This document shows, piece by piece, positions 1-7,445 of a DNA stretch of 21,719 nt. The DNA is from Lachnospiraceae bacterium (GTDB lineage Bacteria > Bacillota_A > Clostridia > Lachnospirales > Lachnospiraceae). The DNA lies in assembly GCA_009774465.1 (NCBI GenBank), contig VSNT01000069.1:1-21719 (forward strand), written 5' to 3'. How positions within the stretch are numbered: position 1 is the first letter of the stretch; each line of letters begins with the position of its first letter. Position numbers and translations under genes: made by a program. The notes beneath the pieces are model-generated. The model saw only the letters and a list, made by a program, of their open reading frames with translations, was not told the origin of the DNA and did no database searches.

Positions 1-60
1 ATGTAACCCCTTTCTCAAAAAATCCTTTTTACTTATAGATATCATACTCTATCCGCAGGG

Positions 61-99
61 GCAGCGTCAATGATGTAAGCACAATCCGGCTGCTTTTTT
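61..99 (+). terminator. weak possible terminator of an upstream gene
   Basis: A 5-bp stem (GCAGC at 61-65, GCTGC at 89-93) with a long loop is followed by six T (94-99). The stem is short, so this is only a possible end signal for a gene lying left of the window. Nothing else recognisable lies in 1-100. Confidence 0.25.
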
Positions 100-101
100 C
101 A

Positions 102-130
102 TGGACAATAAATGGTAAAAAATATATAAT
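102..130 (+). promoter_or_regulatory. sigma-A-type promoter of pcrA
   Basis: The -35 box TGGACA (102-107) and the perfect -10 box TATAAT (125-130) are 17 bp apart. Transcription would begin near 137, giving a very short leader before the GGAGGAG ribosome binding site at 141-147. Confidence 0.7.
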
Positions 131-157
131 GGTGGACATAGGAGGAGTTAGCTACAG

Positions 158-2455
158 ATGAGTATATATGATACCTTAAATGGACAACAGAAAAAGGGTG
201 TATTTACAACAGAAGGCCCGGTTCTTATTCTTGCAGGTGCCGGTTCAGGAAAAACCAGGGTACTTACCCACAGAATTGCATATCTGATTGATGAGCTGGG
301 GGTAAACGGATGGAACATTATGGCGATTACCTTTACAAACAAGGCGGCAGGAGAAATGAAGGAGCGTGTAGAACAGCTTGTGGGCATGGGCTCGGAAAGC
401 ATATGGGTTACCACGTTTCATTCCAGTTGTGTGAGAATACTGCGCCGCTATGCAGATCGTTTGGGGTATGACAATAATTTCACCATTTATGATACGGATG
501 ATCAGAAGTCAGTAATGAAGGATGTCTGCAAAAAGCTTTTGATTGACACCAAGATGCTGAAAGAGAGAAGTATCCTTGCTGCAATTTCTTCTGCGAAGGA
601 TGAACTGATTTCGCCGGCAGAATACGCTTTAAATGCGGTGGGAGACTTTAGAAAGCAGAAGATTGCACAGGCATATCAGGAATATCAGGCGGCTCTTAAA
701 AAGAACAATGCTATGGACTTTGACGATTTGATTATGAACACGGTAGAACTTTTTAAGACAGATGCAGAAGTGCTTGGAGGCTATCAAAGGCGTTTTAAAT
801 ATATTATGGTTGATGAGTATCAGGATACCAATACTGCCCAGTTTGAACTGATCAGGCTCCTTGCAGATGGCAGCCGCAATCTCTGTGTGGTGGGAGATGA
901 CGATCAGTCCATCTACAAATTCAGAGGCGCAAATATCAGAAATATTCTTGATTTTGAAAAGGTGTACCCAGAGGCGGAAGTAATCCGCTTAGAGCAAAAT
1001 TATCGCTCTACGCAGAATGTACTGAATGCAGCAAATGCAGTGATACGCAATAATAAAGGGCGGAAGAATAAGACACTGTGGACAGATCAGGGAGAAGGGA
1101 ACCGGATTCATTTCAGGCAGTTTGATAATGCTTATGAGGAAGCAGAATTCATAGCAGATGATGTAAAACGTAAAAAGCGGGAAGGGATTGCAGACTATGG
1201 CGGATGTGCAGTTCTTTACCGTACCAATGCTCAGGCCCGGCTTTTGGAGGAGCGGTTTGTGGTGGGGGGAATTCCCTATGATGTGGTTGGAGGAATTAAC
1301 TTTTATGCCAGACGGGAAATCAAGGATCTGCTTGCCTATTTAAAAACCATTGATAATGGAAGGGATGATCTGGCGGTTAAGCGTATCATTAATATTCCCA
1401 AACGGGGAATCGGTGCCGCCACAATTGCCAAAGTGCAGGATTATGCCGATATGAGGGAAATCAGCTTTTATGACGCCTTACGCCAGTCGGATGAGATTAC
1501 CGGGCTTGGAAAAAACGCAGCGGCCAAGCTGAACCCTTTTGTCACCTTAATACAGTCTTTTCGAAGCAAACTGGAATTCTACGGGTTGGAAGATTTGATA
1601 AAAGATATTATTGAGACTACAGGTTATGTGGCAGACTTAGAAGCGTCCAATGAAGAAGATGCTGAAAACAGAATTGAAAATATCGATGAACTGATCAGCA
1701 AAATTGTAGCCTTTGAGGAAATCCACGATCAGCCCACTTTAGGAGAATTCTTAGAGGAGGTTGCGCTGGTGGCAGATATAGATAGAGTGGAAAATGATGG
1801 AAACAGAGTTTTGCTTATGACGCTTCACAGTGCAAAGGGACTGGAATTTCCTCATGTGTATTTAGCCGGCATGGAGGACGGAATTTTCCCCAGCTACATG
1901 ACCATTGTATCAGACGATCCGGACGAGATTGAGGAAGAAAGACGGCTTGCCTATGTAGGCATTACCAGAGCAAAAGAAGATCTTACACTTTGTTATGCAA
2001 AGATGCGGATGGTACGGGGAGAAACCCAGTATAATGCGGTCAGCCGCTTTGTAAAGGAAATTCCGGATGAGCTTATGGATAATCATCTGCCGGCACCTAA
2101 AATTAATCCAATGGACATTCCATCTTCTAAATTTAACCCTGTGGATAGTCAGGTGTACAGGTATAAACCGGTTGCCACCCTAAAGCCTAAACAGACAGCG
2201 GCAGAGAACAAGCCCTTTATTGCAGGCGGCGGACTTGGCGCTTTAAGTGCGGCAGGAATCAGCAAAGGAGCGGCAGCAGTGGTTGGCGGAAAGCCGGATT
2301 ATGATGCAGGAGACCGGGTTAAGCATATAAAATATGGAGAAGGAACCGTTTTAGATTTGGAGCCGGGGGCTAGAGACTACAAAGTTACAGTGGATTTTGA
2401 TGATGCCGGTCAAAAAATCATGTATGCCGCTTTTGCAAAGCTGATTAAAATATAA
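158..2455 (+). CDS. pcrA: ATP-dependent DNA helicase PcrA (UvrD/Rep family)
   Basis: This is a superfamily 1A 3'-to-5' DNA helicase of the PcrA/UvrD type, which unwinds DNA in repair and in rolling-circle replication and clears RecA and stalled RNA polymerase. The 765-residue length is normal for PcrA. Visible motifs are the Q-motif region (LNGQQ, residues 7-11), Walker A AGAGSGKT (26-33), Walker B with VDEYQDTN (about 218-225), motif III GDDDQSIYKFRGA (about 246-258), LHSAKGLEF in the second RecA-like domain, and motif VI with YVGITRAKE. The last 55 or so residues (GDRVKHIKYGEGTV and onward) form the Tudor-like C-terminal domain that binds RNA polymerase in PcrA. The ATG at 158 lies 10 bases after GGAGGAG. 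The gene is probably monocistronic. Confidence 0.97.
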   Translation: MSIYDTLNGQQKKGVFTTEGPVLILAGAGSGKTRVLTHRIAYLIDELGVNGWNIMAITFTNKAAGEMKERVEQLVGMGSESIWVTTFHSSCVRILRRYADRLGYDNNFTIYDTDDQKSVMKDVCKKLLIDTKMLKERSILAAISSAKDELISPAEYALNAVGDFRKQKIAQAYQEYQAALKKNNAMDFDDLIMNTVELFKTDAEVLGGYQRRFKYIMVDEYQDTNTAQFELIRLLADGSRNLCVVGDDDQSIYKFRGANIRNILDFEKVYPEAEVIRLEQNYRSTQNVLNAANAVIRNNKGRKNKTLWTDQGEGNRIHFRQFDNAYEEAEFIADDVKRKKREGIADYGGCAVLYRTNAQARLLEERFVVGGIPYDVVGGINFYARREIKDLLAYLKTIDNGRDDLAVKRIINIPKRGIGAATIAKVQDYADMREISFYDALRQSDEITGLGKNAAAKLNPFVTLIQSFRSKLEFYGLEDLIKDIIETTGYVADLEASNEEDAENRIENIDELISKIVAFEEIHDQPTLGEFLEEVALVADIDRVENDGNRVLLMTLHSAKGLEFPHVYLAGMEDGIFPSYMTIVSDDPDEIEEERRLAYVGITRAKEDLTLCYAKMRMVRGETQYNAVSRFVKEIPDELMDNHLPAPKINPMDIPSSKFNPVDSQVYRYKPVATLKPKQTAAENKPFIAGGGLGALSAAGISKGAAAVVGGKPDYDAGDRVKHIKYGEGTVLDLEPGARDYKVTVDFDDAGQKIMYAAFAKLIKI

Positions 2456-2613
2456 AGCTAATTTTATCAAAAATTTGAAAATTTTGTAAACTTTCTAATT
2501 TTTAGTAGTAAATTTTGGTGGTAAATGTTATATTATTATTCAAGAAGGAAATAATAAAACAAAAAATATTCAGAGCAAAATTATTTAATGATAGGAAAAG
2601 GGAGGTATGCAAC

Positions 2614-2928
2614 ATGAATACATGGAGCAAGGTTGAAGAATTGGTGGATTTCGTAAGAACTCACGACATTAAGGAGCTGAAAGATTACTGGAGTCACAAG
2701 GAAGCGGAAGATCGGAAAAACAATACCATCTTATGGGTACTGGCAATTATCGGTGCAGTTGCAGCAGTAGCAGCGATTGCATATGCAGTATACCGCTACA
2801 TGACACCAGACTACTTGGAAGACTTTGAAGATGACTTTGATGACGACTTTGAAGATGATTTCTTTGAAGAAGAGGAAGAAAAAGCTGAGGCACCCAAGGA
2901 AGAAGCAAAAGAAGAGTCGGCAGAGTAA
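2614..2928 (+). CDS. small single-pass membrane protein with acidic C-terminal tail
   Basis: No family was recognised. The protein has 104 residues. About 35 hydrophilic residues (MNTWSKVEELVDFVRTHDIK) precede one membrane segment (about residues 39-61, rich in A, I and V). The remaining 40 or so residues are almost entirely D, E, F and K, with repeats such as FEDDF and DDDFED, then EEEEEKAEAPKEEAKEE. Such a tail is probably disordered and could bind cations or basic proteins. The start at 2614 is chosen because GGAGGT (2601-2606) lies 7 bases upstream; an earlier in-frame ATG at 2515 has no such site. The gene stands alone between pcrA and a hairpin terminator at 2963. Confidence 0.8.
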   Translation: MNTWSKVEELVDFVRTHDIKELKDYWSHKEAEDRKNNTILWVLAIIGAVAAVAAIAYAVYRYMTPDYLEDFEDDFDDDFEDDFFEEEEEKAEAPKEEAKEESAE

Positions 2929-2962
2929 CGGAAAACTTTCAAAGAACAGGCAAGTAAAAACA

Positions 2963-2991
2963 GGGATGTACAGCAATGTGCATCCCATTTT
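2963..2991 (+). terminator. GNRA-loop hairpin terminator
   Basis: A 10-bp stem (GGGATGTACA, loop GCAA, TGTGCATCCC; one G-T pair) spans 2963-2986 and is followed by ATTTTC. The T-run is short, so termination may be partial. A 12-bp perfect palindrome, TTTCACGTGAAA (2989-3000), follows at once and borders the repeat element. Confidence 0.6.
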
Positions 2992-3002
2992 CACGTGAAA
3001 GT

Positions 3003-3085
3003 CCCGTCCAGCGGCCAAACGCCGGAACAAGTAAACTTGTTCCGGAGCTTGGCCATTGGACGGGCAAGACGGAATGAGCAGGGAG
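3003..3085 (+). repeat. palindromic repeat element, copy 1
   Basis: This is a nested palindrome. The inner stem CCGGAACAAG / CTTGTTCCGG has a TAAA loop (3022-3045), the middle stem is GGCCAA / TTGGCC (3013-3018 with 3049-3054), and the outer stem is CCCGTCCA / TGGACGGG (3003-3010 with 3057-3064). The 73-bp core 3013-3085 recurs without gaps at 3177-3249 with 8 mismatches by hand count. It resembles a dispersed intergenic palindromic repeat more than a gene part. Confidence 0.8.
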
Positions 3086-3176
3086 GGCGGCAGCCCGGAG
3101 TGCGAATTGCGCCGGCAATTGCGAAAGCGGCGAAACAGCGCAGCAATTGACTTACACGAATGTAGAGGGAAGCCGC

Positions 3177-3249
3177 GTGCAAACGTCGGAACAAGTAAAC
3201 TTGTTCCAGAGCTTGCACATTGGACGGACAAGGCGGAATGAGCAGGGAG
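3177..3249 (+). repeat. palindromic repeat element, copy 2
   Basis: This is the second copy of the 73-bp core, 164 bp downstream of the first. The inner stem GGAACAAG / CTTGTTCC is unchanged (3188-3195, 3200-3207). The middle stem has become GTGCAA / TTGCAC (3177-3182 with 3213-3218), so two base pairs differ from copy 1 on both arms and pairing is kept. The 3' end (AGGGAG, 3244-3249) forms the ribosome binding site of the following methyltransferase gene. Confidence 0.8.
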
Positions 3250-3255
3250 AAGATG

Positions 3256-4728
3256 ATGAAAAAAGGACAGGTATTGACAGGAGTTGTAGAGCGGGTAGAT
3301 TTTCCTAATAAGGGAATTGTGGTCACACCAGAGGGCAACTGTATCGTTAAAAACGTGTTGCCGGGGCAGAAAATAACTTTGGCAGTGCAAAAAAAGCGTA
3401 ACGGAAAAGCAGAAGGGCGTCTGCTGCATATAGAAGAAAAATCACCTCTTGAACAAACAAGTCCCTGCCCTCATTTTGGAGAATGCGGCGGCTGCACTTA
3501 TCTTTCCCTTCCCTATGAAGAACAGCTTAAAATAAAAGAAGAACAGGTGTATAAACTTCTCAAAAATGCGCTTGCAGGGCAAAGCAGTCACTGGAAGTTT
3601 GAGGGAATAAAGGGAAGCCCCATCCAAAGCGGATACAGAAATAAGATGGAATTTTCTTTTGGAGATGAATATAAGGATGGTCCGCTTGCCCTTGGTATGC
3701 ACAAAAGAGGGAGTTTTTATGACATTGTCACTGTAAGTGATTGTCAGATTGTAGATGAGGATTATCGAAAGATTCTTGTACTTACCAGAAACTACTTTGA
3801 AGGCAGCAGCTTTTATCACAGGCTTCGTCACACCGGATATTTGCGTCATCTTTTGGTGCGGAAAGCGTCAAAAACAGGAGAAATATTGATTGCACTGGTG
3901 ACGACTTCTCAGCCGGAATTTTATGGTAAGCTGTCAAGTGAAGATATAAGTGCAGTGCAGGATGAAAGTGATTTAAAAGAAAAGAACAGACAGGCTAAAA
4001 ATGAAAAGCTTACAGGATTTAAAAACGCACTGCTGGAACTGAAACTGGATGGAAAAATAACAGGAATTCTCCATATCGTGAATGATTCGGTGGCAGATGT
4101 GGTTCAAAGCGACTGCACAGAAATTTTGTATGGACAGGATTTCTTTTATGAAGAGCTGCTTGGACTTAAATTTAAAATCTCTACTTTTTCCTTTTTTCAG
4201 ACAAATTCACTGGGAGCAGAGATATTATATGAAACAGCCAGAGAATATATTGGCGATCTTGGAAAAAACAGCAAGGGAGGAAGCCCTGATAAAATTGTAT
4301 TTGATTTGTACAGTGGTACAGGCACAATCTCGCAGCTTATGGCACCTGCCGCCAAAAAGGTAATAGGAGTGGAAATTGTGGAAGAAGCAGTGGAGGCGGC
4401 AAAAAGGAACGCAGAGCTAAATGGTTTACATAACTGTGAGTTTATTGCAGGTGACGTTTTAAAGGTTTTAGATGAGATTGAAGAACATCCCGACATGATC
4501 ATTTTAGATCCGCCAAGGGATGGAATTCATCCTAAGGCTCTTAAAAAGATTATTGGTTATGGAATTGAAAAGCTTTTGTATATTTCCTGTAAGCCAACAA
4601 GCCTTGCAAGAGATTTGGAAGTGTTTCTGGAAAATGGGTATGTGGTGGAGAGAGCAGTGGCTGTGGACCAGTTCCCCTGGACTGCGAATATAGAGGTAAT
4701 AATAAAGTTGCAGTATAAACGCCAATAA
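3256..4728 (+). CDS. rlmCD: 23S rRNA (uracil-C5)-methyltransferase, RlmCD/RumA family
   Basis: This enzyme uses S-adenosylmethionine to form 5-methyluridine in 23S rRNA (U1939, and in Gram-positive RlmCD also U747). The 490-residue protein has an N-terminal TRAM RNA-binding domain (about 3-62) and an iron-sulphur cluster motif with Cys71, Cys77, Cys80 and Cys163. The SAM-binding motif is DLYSGTGTI (350-358), followed by LDPPRDG (417-423). Cys445 in SCKPTSLARD is the expected nucleophile, and Glu480 fits the general base. The start at 3256 (or 3253) is set by AGGGAG at 3244-3249; the earlier in-frame ATGs at 3220 and 3238 lie inside the palindromic repeat and lack a site. Whether it modifies one or both uridines cannot be read from sequence, so the symbol is by family. 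Confidence 0.92.
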   Translation: MKKGQVLTGVVERVDFPNKGIVVTPEGNCIVKNVLPGQKITLAVQKKRNGKAEGRLLHIEEKSPLEQTSPCPHFGECGGCTYLSLPYEEQLKIKEEQVYKLLKNALAGQSSHWKFEGIKGSPIQSGYRNKMEFSFGDEYKDGPLALGMHKRGSFYDIVTVSDCQIVDEDYRKILVLTRNYFEGSSFYHRLRHTGYLRHLLVRKASKTGEILIALVTTSQPEFYGKLSSEDISAVQDESDLKEKNRQAKNEKLTGFKNALLELKLDGKITGILHIVNDSVADVVQSDCTEILYGQDFFYEELLGLKFKISTFSFFQTNSLGAEILYETAREYIGDLGKNSKGGSPDKIVFDLYSGTGTISQLMAPAAKKVIGVEIVEEAVEAAKRNAELNGLHNCEFIAGDVLKVLDEIEEHPDMIILDPPRDGIHPKALKKIIGYGIEKLLYISCKPTSLARDLEVFLENGYVVERAVAVDQFPWTANIEVIIKLQYKRQ

Positions 4729-4764
4729 GTTGGGGCGGGAAAAGAGAAGAATTAGGGGGGCTAA

Positions 4765-4853
4765 ACCACAAGATGTTGGTGGTTAAAGGCAAGCAAGTTT
4801 GCCTTGGGCAAAAATTGGAGCGAAAATCGGCCAGTTTTTGCCCTATTTTTTTT
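4765..4853 (+). terminator. three-hairpin 3' region ending in an intrinsic terminator
   Basis: Three perfect hairpins follow one another: AACCAC / GTGGTT (4765-4785), AAGGCAA / TTGCCTT with a GCAAG loop (4787-4805), and GGGCAAAAA / TTTTTGCCC (4806-4814 with 4835-4843, plus inner TGG / CCA). The last runs into TATTTTTTTT (4844-4853), a strong terminator for the methyltransferase transcript. Confidence 0.8.
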
Positions 4854-4998
4854 GCCCGTTTTTATAGATGCATAGGAGTCAAAATCGGTTTTGGGGATGA
4901 TTTGGAGATATTTTCAGAATGGGAAGGAGGTGGAAACCAGAATATCTCATAAAAAGCGGGTTGCAGACAGGAAATAGCATCTAACTACAAAAAAGTGA

Positions 4999-5027
4999 TT
5001 GACAAGTTTTGCACGGCAGGTTAAGAT
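4999..5027 (+). promoter_or_regulatory. promoter of a candidate small RNA
   Basis: A perfect -35 box TTGACA (4999-5004) is 17 bp from TAAGAT (5022-5027; 4 of 6 consensus bases). No gene with a ribosome binding site begins in the next 200 bp, and a hairpin with a T-run lies 26 bp downstream. The preceding stretch 4854-4998 holds nothing I recognise. Confidence 0.5.
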
Positions 5028-5033
5028 TTAGAA

Positions 5034-5124
5034 AAAGTACCAGTGAGAATACATTCCAATATCTACGAAAGATGAGACATAGAAGTATGTGCAGAGCAGA
5101 TGTAGATTTTGGAATTTTTTTATT
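5034..5124 (+). ncRNA. candidate small RNA with terminator hairpin
   Basis: The predicted transcript starts about 7 bases after the -10 box at 5022-5027. It folds into a long stem: ATTCCAA-T-ATCTAC (5053-5066) pairs with GTAGAT-T-TTGGAAT (5102-5115), 13 pairs around one T-T mismatch, enclosing a 33-nt loop, then T6 (5116-5121). A promoter, a structured body and a terminator within about 125 bp, with no ribosome binding site, fit a small RNA of about 90 nt. A 31-codon frame begins at the ATG at 5072 but has no binding site. The target is unknown; it lies just upstream of the rpn gene. Confidence 0.4.
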
Positions 5125-5158
5125 TGCTAACATGGAAACAGCTAAAAGCAAGATTCGG

Positions 5159-5187
5159 TTGTTTTAAGCATAAAACTAAGATATAAT
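5159..5187 (+). promoter_or_regulatory. promoter of the rpn gene
   Basis: TTGTTT (5159-5164) and a perfect TATAAT (5182-5187) are spaced 17 bp apart. The leader to the GTG start at 5249 would be about 55 nt. Confidence 0.65.
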
Positions 5188-5248
5188 ATAAATGTGGTCA
5201 GATACCTTTTTGTAGATGACTATATTCTATGCAAAAAGGAGGAAGACC

Positions 5249-6205
5249 GTGGATACAGAATTGAAAAATGCGGTAAAAGCGACAGATACGAAAGCACAAT
5301 ATGATGCCAGTGCAAAACGCCTGTTAGGACAGAAAAGCATACTGGCACATATATTGGTAAAGACGGTAGATGAATTTAGGGGAATGAACCCCAAAGAAGT
5401 GGTTTCTTATATTGAGGGACAGCCTTATATCAGTACAGTACCGATAGAGCCGGGACTTACCAATACTAACAGTGAGAAAGACGGTCAGAGGATTGTTGGT
5501 TTCAATTCTGAAAATGAGGAACTGAATGAAGGGCTGGTAAGATTTGACATTGTTTTTTATGTTCGGATGAAAGACGGATTGTCGCAGATCATTGTCAATG
5601 TGGAGGCACAGAAAGATGATCCAAAGGGCTATCAGATATTGAACCGGGCAATCTTTTATGTGAGCCGATTAATTTCCTCGCAGAAAGAAAGGGATTTTGA
5701 GAATTCCAACTATGATGACATAAAGCGTGTTTATTCGATATGGGTATGTATGAATATGGAAGAAAATACTATGAGCCATATTCATCTTACGAATGACAAT
5801 GTGCTTGGAGCCTATGAGTGGAAGGGAAAACTGGATCTGCTGAACATTGTAATGATCGGGTTAGCGGAGGAACTTCCGGGGCATGATGAAAGATATGAAC
5901 TGCACCGTCTGCTTGGAGCATTGTTGTCGAAAGAACTTACTATAGATGAGAAACTAAACATAATCGGAGAAGAATACGATATTCCTATTGAGGAGAGTTT
6001 TAGAAAGGATGTGAGCGTTATGTGTAATCTGAGTCAGGGCATTGAGGATAAGGGGATTGCAATTGGAAAGGCTGCGGCTGAAGCAGAGATAATTTTAACG
6101 ATGTATAATAATGGCTTTACAGCAGAACAGATAGCGTCTGCTATCAATAAGGATAAAGAAGAGGTAGAAGCTGTTATTGAAGGCAAAGAATTGGAATTTG
6201 TGTAA
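5249..6205 (+). CDS. Rpn-family PD-(D/E)XK nuclease (putative transposase family)
   Basis: This is a recombination-promoting nuclease-type protein of 318 residues. These DNA endonucleases are often annotated as putative transposases, and in E. coli they act as toxin-antitoxin, anti-phage loci. The catalytic core fits Asp100 (RFDIVFYVR) followed by Glu119-x-Gln121 (NVEAQKDD), the D...ExQ form usual in this family. The C-terminal tail from about residue 258 (CNLSQGIEDKGIAIG, then EIILTMYNNGFTAEQI) is the variable part that, in described cases, is also made separately as the RpnS inhibitor. An internal ATG at 6020, preceded by AAAGGA at 6004-6009, could give a 61-residue tail product. The GTG start is chosen because AGGAGG (5237-5242) lies 6 bases upstream; the in-frame ATG at 5216 has no such site. 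A terminator follows at 6222. Confidence 0.85.
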   Translation: MDTELKNAVKATDTKAQYDASAKRLLGQKSILAHILVKTVDEFRGMNPKEVVSYIEGQPYISTVPIEPGLTNTNSEKDGQRIVGFNSENEELNEGLVRFDIVFYVRMKDGLSQIIVNVEAQKDDPKGYQILNRAIFYVSRLISSQKERDFENSNYDDIKRVYSIWVCMNMEENTMSHIHLTNDNVLGAYEWKGKLDLLNIVMIGLAEELPGHDERYELHRLLGALLSKELTIDEKLNIIGEEYDIPIEESFRKDVSVMCNLSQGIEDKGIAIGKAAAEAEIILTMYNNGFTAEQIASAINKDKEEVEAVIEGKELEFV

Positions 6206-6221
6206 GACAGGGAATGAGATG

Positions 6222-6256
6222 CCTCCAAGTCATCAAAGATTTGGAGGTATTCTTTT
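6222..6256 (+). terminator. intrinsic terminator after rpn
   Basis: CCTCCAA (6222-6228) pairs with TTGGAGG (6241-6247), followed by TATTCTTTTA. The whole hairpin including the loop recurs at 9086-9111 (23 of 26 bases). Confidence 0.75.
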
Positions 6257-6298
6257 ATAAAAATATATTCGGACAAACAAAATTAGGGTGATAATGAA

Positions 6299-6970
6299 AT
6301 GGATAATAAAGGATTAATCAGAGGACTATTTCCATTTGAAAAGCCATTGACATCGCGTTTCAGAAAAAAATATATAGAAACGCTGGCATTAGAAATTCTG
6401 CAATACTGCTATAAAGAAAAATATGATGGTTTTGAAGTACATGATGCGCCGGATATTAGTGACGGAAACAAATTAATAGGCATAGAGGTCACAGAAGCAG
6501 TCTCTGATGGGCAGGCACAAATAGAAGGCGAATTTGTAAAATACCGATTGGAGGGCAGATCAGAACAGAGGGAACGCAGAAAACGAATCATTGAAAATAA
6601 CGGAGCAAGTGTTAATGAATTGGGTTTGACGTATCCTGTAAAAAACGGGGACGATGAAAAAAAGATTTTCCAAGATGCAATAAAAAAGAAAATGGAAAAG
6701 CTGGAATCATATAGAACACAGAGCTATCAGAAGGTAGGATTACTTGTTTTTTATGATGAACCTCCGATACCTGTTAAACTTGAAGACTTAAAAGATTACT
6801 TTGATGAGGCGATGAATGGGTATAATGATAAATACGATATTATTTATTTTGTACATTCATTTGGGCTGATTGAGTATGATGTTTTAACAGATGAGGTACA
6901 GGTTATATCTATTGAGAGAAGTATTTATAACAAGCTGAGGTATGATGCAAGAGTAAAAATAGAAGTTTAA
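6299..6970 (+). CDS. unrecognised 223-residue protein with PD-(D/E)XK-like pattern
   Basis: I do not recognise the family. The protein is soluble, charged and has no membrane segment or signal peptide. The pattern Glu32 (LALEIL), Asp52 (DAPDISDG) and Glu63-Val-Thr65 (GIEVTEA) resembles the E...D...(E)xK core of restriction-endonuclease-fold proteins, several of which carry IEVT in place of ExK. Later conserved-looking stretches are KVGLLVFYDE (about 141-150) and YDIIYFVHSFGLIEYD (about 177-192), which look like core beta strands. The ATG at 6299 has only a weak site (TAGGGTG, 6283-6289). It lies in the decayed defence-like region after rpn and may share a transcript with the small gene at 7008. 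A nuclease role is inference. Confidence 0.65.
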   Translation: MDNKGLIRGLFPFEKPLTSRFRKKYIETLALEILQYCYKEKYDGFEVHDAPDISDGNKLIGIEVTEAVSDGQAQIEGEFVKYRLEGRSEQRERRKRIIENNGASVNELGLTYPVKNGDDEKKIFQDAIKKKMEKLESYRTQSYQKVGLLVFYDEPPIPVKLEDLKDYFDEAMNGYNDKYDIIYFVHSFGLIEYDVLTDEVQVISIERSIYNKLRYDARVKIEV

Positions 6971-7007
6971 CTTGGCATAGTATTATACAGAAGAAGGGAA
7001 CAATTGT

Positions 7008-7274
7008 ATGACGCAAATCAAAAAACGGGCAGTTGAAATTATTCAGCGTATACCAGATGATGATATGGTTTATGTGGTTAACATTCTTGAAAATCTGGAG
7101 GGCTTGATAAACAGACAAAATATTGACAAAGAACAGACCCTGCAGACTGATGATATTTCATATACGTTAAATAGCAGCGACAAACTAGTAGTGGCAGATG
7201 GAAAAGAAATGGAGAAAGTGGCAGATCAAATATTTAATAAATACGGCGGAGCATTTGAAAAGTTGGTCGAATAG
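7008..7274 (+). CDS. small antitoxin-like protein
   Basis: An 88-residue acidic protein. Residues 1-33 (KKRAVEIIQRIPDDDMVYVV, then NILENLEGL) form a helix-rich domain of a kind common in short clostridial proteins linked to toxin-antitoxin loci. The C-terminal half (DDISYTLNSSDKLVVADGKE) looks extended, as in toxin-neutralising tails. AAGAAGGGA (6991-6999) precedes the ATG. No toxin gene lies beside it; the next element is a terminator at 7310. An antitoxin role is inference from size, charge and neighbours. Confidence 0.6.
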   Translation: MTQIKKRAVEIIQRIPDDDMVYVVNILENLEGLINRQNIDKEQTLQTDDISYTLNSSDKLVVADGKEMEKVADQIFNKYGGAFEKLVE

Positions 7275-7309
7275 TTTGTAGGACCATATATATTTTTAAA
7301 TTTAGAGAG

Positions 7310-7333
7310 GCGGGTTACCAGACCTGCTTTTTT
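7310..7333 (+). terminator. intrinsic terminator
   Basis: GCGGGT (7310-7315) pairs with ACCTGC (7322-7327; one G-T pair) and is followed by six T. It ends the transcript of the gene at 7008. Confidence 0.65.
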
Positions 7334-7445
7334 GCATGAAATTTTTTCGGGATATTGACAGGGTAGAATGTCATTTGCTAAGACAAAGACACATTCCCCG
7401 TACACGGCGTGTCTGTGCAGACAATGAAAAGGGAGGAGAAATTTT

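Noticed and set aside
3056..3241. 61-codon ORF between the repeat copies
   Set aside because: It starts inside repeat copy 1 without a ribosome binding site and ends inside copy 2; its sequence follows from the repeat, so it is not taken as a gene.
2731..3429. 232-codon antisense ORF
   Set aside because: It is the mirror of the acidic-tail gene and the palindromic repeats; low-complexity Phe/Cys/Leu composition, no start site.
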